Assembly (NCBI RefSeq): GCF_015163075.1
Contig: NZ_JADDXU010000003.1
Coordinates: forward strand, 248,001-312,000
From: Streptomyces justiciae
Lineage (GTDB): Bacteria; Actinomycetota; Actinomycetes; Streptomycetales; Streptomycetaceae
Length of the DNA: 64,000 nucleotides
Reading direction: 5' to 3'
Shown: positions 46,651-54,969 of the stretch, piece by piece
How the letters are laid out: each line of letters opens with the position of its first letter
Position numbering within the stretch: position 1 is the first letter of the stretch
The notes under the pieces: model-generated
What the model was told of the DNA's origin: nothing
Seen by the model: the letters and a program-made list of their open reading frames with translations, nothing else
Database searches by the model: none
Translations under genes and position numbers: made by a program

Positions 46651-47637
46651 TCACCGGAGGTGCTCCTCGGTGCACAGCCCCCTCAGCCACTCCGCGCACG
46701 CCGCGTCCGCCGCCGGGAGGGTCGTGCCGGGGAAGAGGCGGGTCCAGGCGCGGGTGGGGGCGAGGGCGCCGAGGCGGGTGGCCAGGGTCAGGGCGCGGCG
46801 CAGTTCCGGCAGGGTGCGGCCGTCGCCGGTCCAGGGTTCGAGGTACGCGTCGCGGAGCCTGGGCAGCGCCTCGGGGCCGTACCGTTCGCGGACCCGGCGG
46901 GCGGGGACGGTGAAGCTGCAGAAGGGGTGGGAGATGTTGGCGTCGCCCCAGTCGAAGAAGGTGAAGCGGCCGGGCCCGGGGTGGAAGAGCTGGCCGTCGT
47001 GCAGGTCGCAGTGGTCGAGGGAGTCGGGGACGCCGGTGTCGGCGAGTTCCGCGCACCAGTCGAGGAGGCGGGGGCGGAGTGCCGTCAGGCGGGCCCGGTC
47101 GGTCGGGTCCAGGGCGCTGTTCGCCGCCAGCGCGCTGTCGAAGATCGACGGGAGGGTCGCGGCACGGGCGTCCGGGACGCCGATACGGCCCATCTCGTCG
47201 ACGTACGGGATCAGGGCGCGCTGCATCCGCGCGTACTGCCCGAGCGCCCCCTCCCACGCCCGGACGTCGGCGGCGCCGCGCTCCAGCACGTCCCGGAAGA
47301 CCTCACCGCCGTAGGGCAGCAGCGACCAGCCGCGTCCGGCGTCGACCGCGAGCGGCTCCAGCACATGCTCCGGCACCCAGCCGGCCAGCGCGGCGGTGAG
47401 CGCGCCCTCGAAGGCGCTCGCGGGCGGGTTGGCCTTGAACCAGACGTCGGCCCCGTCCCGCACACCGATGCGCACCAGCACCGACCACGGCCGCAACCGC
47501 ACACTCCACCGCCCCGCCGGCCGCAGCCCGTGCGCGGCGAGCCCCGCCTCCGCCCAGCCGAGCGCGGCCTCCCGCCACTCCGGCCGCTCCCAGGGGGTCA
47601 CGGTGTCCTGGTAGCTCCCCCGGTCCACGGTCATCAT
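46651..47637 (-). CDS. Aminoglycoside-phosphotransferase-fold kinase
   Basis: About 328 residues with the APH/ChoK kinase fold: Brenner-type catalytic loop DHCDLHDGQLFHPG (about 213) and Mg-binding FFDWGDANISHP (about 232); VWFKANPP may hold the ATP lysine. Small-molecule or antibiotic phosphorylation is possible, but most such actinobacterial genes are uncharacterised. ATG at 47637 (or 47634) has GAGG upstream; the frame is open to 47730. Four bases before the GNAT gene, so they form a pair. Confidence 0.82.
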   Translation of the reverse strand: MMTVDRGSYQDTVTPWERPEWREAALGWAEAGLAAHGLRPAGRWSVRLRPWSVLVRIGVRDGADVWFKANPPASAFEGALTAALAGWVPEHVLEPLAVDAGRGWSLLPYGGEVFRDVLERGAADVRAWEGALGQYARMQRALIPYVDEMGRIGVPDARAATLPSIFDSALAANSALDPTDRARLTALRPRLLDWCAELADTGVPDSLDHCDLHDGQLFHPGPGRFTFFDWGDANISHPFCSFTVPARRVRERYGPEALPRLRDAYLEPWTGDGRTLPELRRALTLATRLGALAPTRAWTRLFPGTTLPAADAACAEWLRGLCTEEHLR

Positions 47638-47748
47638 CGACGCCTCGTGCTGCATCGGCCCATCCGACCATCGTCGGCACCCCTTCCACCAGCGGTTTCC
47701 GTACGAGAGGATCACCGGGACCGTAGGCAAGCGTGAGGTGGGGGAAAC

Positions 47749-47949
47749 ATGGGGCTCGTCGTACTGCTGGGCATCCTGGCGTTCGTGATCTTCGGGTGCG
47801 TCTGTGTGGTGTGGGCCGCGCGGGGCGGGCCACGGTGGGTGCGGGGGGTGGCCTGGGTGACGACCGGGCTGGGGGAGGTCGTGGTGGCCCTGGCGAAGAG
47901 CAACAAGCGGAACAGCCGCTCCAACTCGAGTAGTGACGATGGCGACTGA
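47749..47949 (+). CDS. Small single-pass membrane protein
   Basis: A 66-residue protein with one or two hydrophobic helices (GLVVLLGILAFVIFGCVCVVW and a weaker VAWVTTGLGEVVVALA) and a Lys/Ser/Asn tail ending SSSDDGD. ATG at 47749 is preceded by GGTGGGGG. No recognisable family. Separated by 75 bases from the FG-GAP lipoprotein gene. Confidence 0.6.
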   Translation: MGLVVLLGILAFVIFGCVCVVWAARGGPRWVRGVAWVTTGLGEVVVALAKSNKRNSRSNSSSDDGD

Positions 47950-48024
47950 ACCGACCCCTTAACCCCGCCGTCGAACGCGTGCATCATTGCGAGGTCGTTG
48001 TCGATGATGCTGACGAGGTGAGCG

Positions 48025-49320
48025 GTGCGCGTGCGAAGAGCCGGGACGGGCACGGCGGTTCTCTGCGGTGTGCTGCTGGTCGCCGCCTGCGGCCCCACCC
48101 AGCACGCCGAGAGCTCCGACGACACGACCGGCGCCCCCGTACGGGCCAACAGCGCGCCCGCCCTGCTGCCCGTGCCGCGCGGCGACGGCAGCAAGGTCGC
48201 CGACGACTTCAACGGCGATGGCCACCGCGACCTCGTCCTCAACGACCTCGTCAAGGCGGAGAGCCACACCGACGACCCCGGCATCGGCATCGTCTACGGC
48301 AGCGCGCGCGGACTGCGGCCGGGCGCACGGCAGTTGGTGAGCGCGAGGAAGCAGGCGGTGGCCACCAAGGGCCAACTCCCCGCCGTCTTCGACGCGGAGG
48401 CGAGCTGCGACCTCGACAAGGACGGGTTCACCGACCTCGTCGTCTCCACCGACCCGCCCTTCGACGGCCAGGGGCAGCCCCCGGTGCCGTTGCAGGTGCT
48501 GTTCGGCTCCCCCGCCGGGCTGACCGGCAAGGCCGTCAAGCTCGCCGTCCCCGCCAAGGCCCGCGCGGGCAACGACTGGGCGGACCAGCCGGTGTGCGGG
48601 GACTTCGACGGCGACGGCGCCGAGGACCTCGTCCTGCACGCCTCGGGCGGCCAACTGAGCTTCCTCCAGGGCCCGTTCAACCGGAAGGGCGCCCCGCGCA
48701 AGGCCGGTGCGCCGATCCAGTCACCGGGACAGGTGCCGACCGGCCCGGCCGCCGACGTGAACCTCGACGGCTACGACGACCTCGTCGTCCGTACCGCCGA
48801 AGGCACCGCCGCCTCCGCCGTCGTCCTCGGCGGGCCCGCCGGTCCGATCCGTACCGGCGCCACCCTCCCCGCCGGCATCGACGTCGCCCTCGGCCGCTTC
48901 GGCGAAGGCAAGGCGTGGGACGCGGCGGTCGGCGCGATGGGCGGCACCGCCCTGCGCTACGACCTGCCCACCGCCGTCCGCGGCACCCTCGCCTCCCCCG
49001 GCTCGATGCTCGACGCCGGGGACTTCGACGGGGACGGGCTGAGCGAACTCGTCTCCAGCGGCTCGCGGGTGAAGGTCTTCCGGGGCCGTACGAAGGGACT
49101 GTCCGCGTCGGCCATGGTCACCGTCGAGCCGAAAGCCGTCGGGACGACACGGGTCGTCGGCGTCGGCGACTTCGACAGGGACGGCCGGGCGGACCTCGCG
49201 GTACGCACCTACCGGGGCGAGACGAAGGACAGCGTCGCGGTCTTCTCCGGGACGAAGAAGGGCCTGCTGACGGCGGAACCGACGCTCACCTTCTCGACCT
49301 CGGCGTTCCTCGGCTCCTGA
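48025..49320 (+). CDS. FG-GAP repeat lipoprotein
   Basis: A 431-residue lipoprotein (lipobox VAAC, Cys about 22) with six FG-GAP/VCBS calcium-loop motifs (DFNGDGHRDL, DLDKDGFTDL, DFDGDGAEDL, DVNLDGYDDL, DFDGDGLSEL, DFDRDGRADL), so a surface-anchored integrin-alpha-like beta-propeller. GTG at 48025 with GAGGTGA just upstream. First of four related genes in tandem; the only one anchored by lipid. Binding target unknown. Confidence 0.86.
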   Translation: MRVRRAGTGTAVLCGVLLVAACGPTQHAESSDDTTGAPVRANSAPALLPVPRGDGSKVADDFNGDGHRDLVLNDLVKAESHTDDPGIGIVYGSARGLRPGARQLVSARKQAVATKGQLPAVFDAEASCDLDKDGFTDLVVSTDPPFDGQGQPPVPLQVLFGSPAGLTGKAVKLAVPAKARAGNDWADQPVCGDFDGDGAEDLVLHASGGQLSFLQGPFNRKGAPRKAGAPIQSPGQVPTGPAADVNLDGYDDLVVRTAEGTAASAVVLGGPAGPIRTGATLPAGIDVALGRFGEGKAWDAAVGAMGGTALRYDLPTAVRGTLASPGSMLDAGDFDGDGLSELVSSGSRVKVFRGRTKGLSASAMVTVEPKAVGTTRVVGVGDFDRDGRADLAVRTYRGETKDSVAVFSGTKKGLLTAEPTLTFSTSAFLGS

Positions 49321-49526
49321 CTGGCACGCACCACGCGCCTCAGCTCGCACAAAAATTTACCGAACTCACGTACAACCCTTGCCCAACGGCAGCGGTCTCC
49401 TGATCGCCGACCGCGCTGTGTGCCCGTGGTGAGCCGAGAGCCGCTCCCCGGAGAACGCGTGCGGTCCGCCCCCCATTGACTGTGGACGCCCCGCCAGGCG
49501 TCCCCGCATGCCGCAGGAGAAACCGC

Positions 49527-51011
49527 ATGCACCAGCGTCATCTGCGACTCGCCCTCGCGACCGCCACCGCGGCCGCGCTCACGGGCGGTCTGCTCACGTT
49601 CTCGGCCGCGACCGCGACGGCCGCCGACTCCACCACCGTCCCGCAGGCCGACTTCAACCACGACGGGATCGGGGACGTGGCGTTCTCGGCCGCCGGCGCC
49701 TATGTGAACGGCAAGAAGGCCGCCGGCCAGCTCGTCGTCACGTACGGCACCGCCACCGGCATCTCGTCCGCCAAGCGTTCCGTGATCAGCCAGAACACCA
49801 CCGGCGTCCCGGGCACCGCCGAGACGAACGACTTCTTCGGCGCGGAGACCGCGTACGGCGACTTCAACAGCGACGGCTACGACGACATCGCCGTCTCCGC
49901 GGCCTACGAGGACGTCGGCAGCGACACCGACGGCGGCACCCTCGTGGTGCTGTGGGGCTCGGCGAGCGGCATCACCGGCAAGGGCGTCACCGTCTCCGAC
50001 CCGGCCCCCTCCTCGCACGACAACTGGGGCAAGAACCTCGCCGCCGGCGACTTCGACGGCGACGGCAAGGACGACCTGGTCGTCGGCAACACCTCCAGCA
50101 CGCTCTACCTCTACAAGGGCGGCATCAGCGCCACCGGCACCGCGGTCGGCGGCCGCAGCACCGTCAAGCCGCCGATCCAGTCCGGCGGCAACGCCCGCGG
50201 CCCGCTCAACCTCACCGCGGGCGACGTCAACGGCGACGGCCGCACCGACCTCGTCGTCGACGGCTTCGAGACCGAGACCGACTACGGCTGGAACACCAAC
50301 TACCTGGTCCCCGGCACCGCGAGCGGCCTGTCCGCGGCCTCCGCGCAGGAGCTCAAGCCGGGTGTGATCACCGCGATCGGTGACATCAACGGCGACAAGT
50401 TCGGCGACATCGTCTCCGGCATGTACTGGAACAGGACCACGAGCGACGGCAGCGTCACCTTCCCGGGCGGCGCCGACGGCGGCAAGGTCTGGGTCACCTA
50501 CGGCTCGGCGAGCGGCGCCGGCTCGGTCACCGGCATCACCCAGAACACCGGCAACGTGCCCGGCACCTCGGAGAAGAACGACTACTTCGGCTACGAGCTG
50601 GACCTCGGCGACATCAACGGCGACGGCTTCCAGGACCTCGTGGTCGGCGTTGCCGGCGAGAACATCGACGGCATCACCGACACCGGCATGGTCACCGTCC
50701 TGTACGGCGCGGCCTCCGGCCTCAACACCTCCTCCGGCGCCCAGTCCTTCGCCCAGTCCACCGGGGGCGTCCCCGGCGAGGACGAGAAGAACGACGCCCT
50801 CGGCGCCGACGTCAAGCTCGACGACGTCACCGGCGACGGCAAGGCGGACCTGATCGCGGGCTCGTACGAGAACGACGGCAACGGCGCGCTCCTCTACCTG
50901 CCGTCCAACGGCACGAAGATCACCACGACCGGTTCCCGCACCGTCTCCCCGAGCACCTCCGGGGTCTCGACGACCGGCAGCCCGAACTTCGGCGCCAACT
51001 TCGCCGACTGA
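49527..51011 (+). CDS. Secreted FG-GAP repeat protein 1
   Basis: 494 residues: signal peptide MHQRHLRLALATATAAALTG ... ATATA, then seven FG-GAP blades with calcium loops (DFNHDGIGDV, DFNSDGYDDI, DFDGDGKDDL, DVNGDGRTDL, DINGDKFGDI, DINGDGFQDL, DVTGDGKADL), a full seven-bladed propeller. ATG 49527 follows AGGAGA. A hairpin separates it from the next paralogue. No catalytic domain. In the related integrins and bacterial propellers such folds bind sugars or proteins. Confidence 0.86.
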   Translation: MHQRHLRLALATATAAALTGGLLTFSAATATAADSTTVPQADFNHDGIGDVAFSAAGAYVNGKKAAGQLVVTYGTATGISSAKRSVISQNTTGVPGTAETNDFFGAETAYGDFNSDGYDDIAVSAAYEDVGSDTDGGTLVVLWGSASGITGKGVTVSDPAPSSHDNWGKNLAAGDFDGDGKDDLVVGNTSSTLYLYKGGISATGTAVGGRSTVKPPIQSGGNARGPLNLTAGDVNGDGRTDLVVDGFETETDYGWNTNYLVPGTASGLSAASAQELKPGVITAIGDINGDKFGDIVSGMYWNRTTSDGSVTFPGGADGGKVWVTYGSASGAGSVTGITQNTGNVPGTSEKNDYFGYELDLGDINGDGFQDLVVGVAGENIDGITDTGMVTVLYGAASGLNTSSGAQSFAQSTGGVPGEDEKNDALGADVKLDDVTGDGKADLIAGSYENDGNGALLYLPSNGTKITTTGSRTVSPSTSGVSTTGSPNFGANFAD

Positions 51012-51024
51012 CCCGACACCCCAC

Positions 51025-51053
51025 CCGCCGGGCCGACCCCATCGGCCCGGCGG
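51025..51053 (+). terminator. Hairpin between FG-GAP genes 1 and 2
   Basis: A 12-base stem (CCGCCGGGCCGA / TCGGCCCGGCGG, loop CCCCA) at 51025-51053, 13 bases past the stop. It may terminate or attenuate the transcript. Confidence 0.75.
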
Positions 51054-51081
51054 CCCCCTTTCGCCGACGGGAGCGAACCCC

Positions 51082-52446
51082 ATGCGCACAAGCACCGCCG
51101 CCGCCCTCACCACCACCCTGCTGGCGACCGGCCTCACCCCGCTGTTCCTCGCCGCCCCGGCCTCCGCCGCCGTCGCCAAGCACTACGACGACTTCAACGG
51201 CGACGGCTACCGCGACCTGGCCTACAGCAACTACTCCAGCGGGATCTCCGGCCCCGACGGCTGGGAGGGCGGTGCCGTCACCGTCGTCTACGGCAAGGCG
51301 AGCGGCCTGGACACCGGCCACACCCAGGTCGTCCACCAGGACAGCGCGGGCATCCCCGGCACCGGCGAGGAGGACGACTACTTCGGCGAGTCGCTCAGCA
51401 GCGCCGACCTCAACAAGGACGGCTACGCGGACCTGGTCGTCGGCAACAGCACCGAGCACGTGGGCAGCGCGGAGTACCGCGGCACGGTCACCATCGTCTG
51501 GGGCTCCCGCACCGGCCTGTCCGGCGGCACCAGCCTCGCCCCGAGGTCCGGCGCGAACGGCTCCCAGTCCCACTTCGGCAGCGAGCTCGCCACCGGCGAC
51601 TTCAACGGCGACGGCTCGCCCGACCTCGCGGTGATCGGCGGCAGCGAGGCCTGGCTGTACCGGGGCCCGTTCACCAAGTCCGGTACGACGGGAAGCGTCG
51701 CCAAGATCGACAAGGAGGGTGCGGGCTGGTACTCGCACGGCCTCGCCGCCGGCAAGGTCAACGGTGACGGCAAGACCGACCTGGTGGTCCTCGGCACCCA
51801 GTTCGTCGACAACCAGCCGGCCGACCGCATCTGGTACCTCAAGGGCGCCTCGTCGGGCCTGACCTCCGGCGCCTCCAAGACGTACGCCAGCCAGCCGTGG
51901 GGCGCCGCGATCGGCGACTTCGACAAGAACGGCTACGGTGACATCGCGGTCGGTCTGCCCGACAACAACGACGGCAAGGGCATCGTCAGCGTCTGGCGCG
52001 GCACGTCGTCGGGGCCGAGCGGCTCGATGACGTACAACCAGGCGTCCTCCGGTGTCTCGGGCAGCCCCGAGGCGGGCGACAACTTCGGCTACTCGGTCTC
52101 GGCCGGCGACACCAACGGCGACGGTTACGCGGACCTCGCGGTCGGCGTCCCGCAGGAGGACGTCGACGGTAAGGAGGACCAGGGCGGTGTCACCGTCTTC
52201 CGCGGCGGCTCCGGCGGCCTGACCGGCACCCGCTCCACCTGGATCCCGCAGTCGGTCCTCGGCCCGGCCGACTCCTACGTCTCCTTCGGCGCCCCGGTCC
52301 GCCTGCGCGACCTGAACCGCGACGGCAAGGCGGACCTGACGGTGGGCGCGAACGGCGACGCCCTGTTCATGCCCGGCACCAGCACCACTCCGACGGCGAC
52401 GGGCTCCGTCCACCTGCCGGAGTACGGCGGCGGCTTCCTCGACTGA
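51082..52446 (+). CDS. Secreted FG-GAP repeat protein 2
   Basis: 454 residues; signal peptide MRTSTAAALTTTLLATGLTP ... ASA; seven calcium-loop motifs (DFNGDGYRDL, DLNKDGYADL, DFNGDGSPDL, KVNGDGKTDL, DFDKNGYGDI, DTNGDGYADL, DLNRDGKADL). Paralogue of its neighbours with the same blade order. ATG 51082 follows GGAGCG. Starts 70 bases after FG-GAP 1, hairpin in between. Confidence 0.86.
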   Translation: MRTSTAAALTTTLLATGLTPLFLAAPASAAVAKHYDDFNGDGYRDLAYSNYSSGISGPDGWEGGAVTVVYGKASGLDTGHTQVVHQDSAGIPGTGEEDDYFGESLSSADLNKDGYADLVVGNSTEHVGSAEYRGTVTIVWGSRTGLSGGTSLAPRSGANGSQSHFGSELATGDFNGDGSPDLAVIGGSEAWLYRGPFTKSGTTGSVAKIDKEGAGWYSHGLAAGKVNGDGKTDLVVLGTQFVDNQPADRIWYLKGASSGLTSGASKTYASQPWGAAIGDFDKNGYGDIAVGLPDNNDGKGIVSVWRGTSSGPSGSMTYNQASSGVSGSPEAGDNFGYSVSAGDTNGDGYADLAVGVPQEDVDGKEDQGGVTVFRGGSGGLTGTRSTWIPQSVLGPADSYVSFGAPVRLRDLNRDGKADLTVGANGDALFMPGTSTTPTATGSVHLPEYGGGFLD

Positions 52447-52478
52447 CCTCCCCCTTCTTTTCTTACTGGAGCACCCCT

Positions 52479-53924
52479 ATGCGCCCCCTCAGAACCGCCC
52501 TCGCGGCCGCCACCGCCGCCGCCCTGACCGGCGGTCTGCTCACCCTGGCGTCCGCCACGACCGCCGCCGCGGCGCCCTCCGGCCTCGCCGGTGACTTCAA
52601 CGGCGACGGCTACCGCGACGTGGCGATCGCCGCCCCCATCGCCAAGGTGAGCGGCAAGACCGGCGCGGGCTACGTCGCCGTCGTCTACGGCACCAAGAGC
52701 GGCCTCGACACCAGCGAGCGCCAGATCATCAGCCAGGCCACCGACGGCATCCCGGGCACCCCGGAGTCGTACGACTACTTCGGCGACCGTCTGACGTCGG
52801 GCGACCTGGACGGGGACGGCTACACGGACCTCGTCGTCGGCGTGCACGGCGAGCAGATCGGCTCGACCGGCGACTCCGGCGCCCTCACCGTGCTGTGGGG
52901 CGGGGCGACCGGCATCAAGTCCGGCACCGACATCAGCTCGCCCCTGCCGCCCAACCGCAACGAGTTGGGCTGGTCGGTCGCCACCGGCGACTTCGACGGC
53001 GACGGGGACACCGACCTGGCGGCCGTCAACCTCGCCTACGCGGAGCTGAACATCTTCAACGGCCCCATCTCCCGTACAGGCAAGGTGAGTTCGCTCCAGT
53101 TCATCGACACCTACGACCAGACGGGCATCAACGCCGACAAGCTCGTCGCGGGCCGTGTCGACGGCGACGGCACAACCGATCTCCTCGTGATGGGCCAGCA
53201 GGAGATCACTGACGGCTACCGCACCCGCAGCGTCCTCTACACCGGCTCGGCCGACGGCCTGCGCCCCGGCAGCAAGCTCGCCGGCGGCTACGACGCGGTG
53301 ATCGCCGACGTGAACAAGGACGGCTACGGCGACATCGTCACCGGCAACTTCATGGAGAAGTCCACGTCCGAGCCGAACGGCGGCCTGGGCGGCGCGGTGA
53401 CGGTGACGTACGGCGCGGACACGGGCTTGTCGTCCCGCACCCCGGTGAAGTTCACCCAGGACTCGGCGGGCGTCCCGGGCACGGCCGAGAAGAACGACTT
53501 CTTCGGCTGGAGCCTGTCGGCCGGCGACGTGAACGGCGACGGCTACCCGGACATCGCGGTCGGCGCCGAGCAGGAGACGATCGGCTCGGCGAAGAGCGCG
53601 GGCACGGTCACGATCCTGCGCGGCTCGGCCACGGGCCTGACCGGCACGGGTGCGAAGCCCTACTCCCAGAACACCACGAACGTCCCCGGCACGGCCGAGT
53701 CGAACGACCACTTCGGCTACGCGGTCCAGCTCACGGACATCGACAACAACGGCCGCACCGAACTGGTCACCTCCGCCTCCGGCGAGAACACGAGCGACGG
53801 CGCGGTCTGGTTCCTGAAGTCCACGACGTCCGGCATCACGGCCACGGGCTCGAAGTCCTTCACCGGCCCGACCCTGGGCGGCCCGACGGGCGACGCGTAC
53901 TTCGGCGACGTACTGGAAGGCTGA
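52479..53924 (+). CDS. Secreted FG-GAP repeat protein 3
   Basis: 481 residues; signal peptide MRPLRTALAAATAAALTGG ... AAAA; seven blades (DFNGDGYRDV, DLDGDGYTDL, DFDGDGDTDL, RVDGDGTTDL, DVNKDGYGDI, DVNGDGYPDI, DIDNNGRTEL). ATG 52479 has GGAG upstream; only 32 bases separate it from the previous stop, so they are one transcript. The signal peptide resembles that of FG-GAP 1 (AAALTGGLLT). A hairpin follows at 54006. Confidence 0.86.
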   Translation: MRPLRTALAAATAAALTGGLLTLASATTAAAAPSGLAGDFNGDGYRDVAIAAPIAKVSGKTGAGYVAVVYGTKSGLDTSERQIISQATDGIPGTPESYDYFGDRLTSGDLDGDGYTDLVVGVHGEQIGSTGDSGALTVLWGGATGIKSGTDISSPLPPNRNELGWSVATGDFDGDGDTDLAAVNLAYAELNIFNGPISRTGKVSSLQFIDTYDQTGINADKLVAGRVDGDGTTDLLVMGQQEITDGYRTRSVLYTGSADGLRPGSKLAGGYDAVIADVNKDGYGDIVTGNFMEKSTSEPNGGLGGAVTVTYGADTGLSSRTPVKFTQDSAGVPGTAEKNDFFGWSLSAGDVNGDGYPDIAVGAEQETIGSAKSAGTVTILRGSATGLTGTGAKPYSQNTTNVPGTAESNDHFGYAVQLTDIDNNGRTELVTSASGENTSDGAVWFLKSTTSGITATGSKSFTGPTLGGPTGDAYFGDVLEG

Positions 53925-54005
53925 CGGATGCGCGGCCGCCCACCCGGCGAAATCCCCGTGACCTTCAGGGATTCCCCGTAAGGGATGTCACAGCTCGGCA
54001 GCAAA

Positions 54006-54031
54006 GCCGGGCCCGAACCCTCGGGCCCGGC
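54006..54031 (+). terminator. Hairpin after FG-GAP cluster
   Basis: Perfect 11-base stem GCCGGGCCCGA / TCGGGCCCGGC with a 4-base loop, 81 bases past the stop and 34 bases before the Yip1-like start. Confidence 0.75.
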
Positions 54032-54065
54032 ACGTCACTCTCCGGGACCAGGTACGTTCGAAGGC

Positions 54066-54965
54066 GTGGCTGGATTCAGGATCGGACGCGGCCGGGACAA
54101 CGGCGCTCCTCACACGCGACCGCAACAACCTCCGTACGGGCAGCAGGCCCCGCAGGGACCGTCGTACGGCGGCTACCCCGCGCCGCCGCAGCCGCAGCCG
54201 TATCCCGGGCAGCAGCAGGGGTACGGCGGCGGTCACCAGGGCGGCGGCTACGACGAGCCGGAGTACTTCGGCGGCGACGGCGGCTACGGCCAGCCCCCCG
54301 CCGGCCCGGACCCGTACGCGGCGAACCACCCGGGCCACACCCAGGCGTTCTCGGTCGGCGAGGACCCGTACAACCAGGGCGGTACCTACCGCGCCGGTTC
54401 CACACCCCCCGCGGGCCCGGTCGGCCCCCGGCTGCACTGGAAGGACCTGCTGAGGGGCATCGTCATGGCCCCCAACCAGACCTTCCTCCAGATGCGGGAC
54501 TACACGATGTGGGTCCCGGCCCTCATCGTGACCTTCCTCTACGGCCTCCTGGCCGTCTTCGGCTTCGACGGCGCCCGCGAGGAGGCGATCAACGCCACCC
54601 TCTCCAACGCGGTCCCGATCGTCCTGACGACGGCCGTGGCGATGGTCCTGTCGTCGTTCGTGCTCGGCGTGGTCACCCACACCCTGGCCCGCCAGCTCGG
54701 CGGCGACGGCGCCTGGCAGCCCACGGTCGGCCTCTCCATGCTGATCATGTCCCTGACCGACGCACCCCGTCTGGTCTTCGCCATGTTCTTCGGCGGCGAC
54801 GCGACCTTCGTCCAGGCCCTCGGCTGGGCGACCTGGGTGGCCGCGGGCGCCCTCCTGACCCTGATGGTCTCCAGGTCCCACGACCTGCCGTGGCCGAAGG
54901 CGCTGGGGGCGTCGGCGATCCAGCTGATCGCGTTGCTGTCGATCGTGAAGCTGGGCACGTTCTAG
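54066..54965 (+). CDS. Yip1-domain membrane protein
   Basis: About 299 residues. The N-terminal 110 are Gly/Pro/Gln/Tyr-rich and disordered (YGQQAPQGPSYGGYPAPP). The C-terminal half has LHWKDLLRGIVMAPNQTFLQMRDY, then five helices of the Yip1 type. GTG at 54066 (VAGFRIGRG) is chosen: TACGTT 9 bases upstream may be a -10, making the transcript leaderless. The frame is open to 53985. It ends only 5 bases before the convergent TIR-protein stop. Function unknown; probably a membrane scaffold. Confidence 0.78.
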   Translation: MAGFRIGRGRDNGAPHTRPQQPPYGQQAPQGPSYGGYPAPPQPQPYPGQQQGYGGGHQGGGYDEPEYFGGDGGYGQPPAGPDPYAANHPGHTQAFSVGEDPYNQGGTYRAGSTPPAGPVGPRLHWKDLLRGIVMAPNQTFLQMRDYTMWVPALIVTFLYGLLAVFGFDGAREEAINATLSNAVPIVLTTAVAMVLSSFVLGVVTHTLARQLGGDGAWQPTVGLSMLIMSLTDAPRLVFAMFFGGDATFVQALGWATWVAAGALLTLMVSRSHDLPWPKALGASAIQLIALLSIVKLGTF

Positions 54966-54969
54966 GCGG

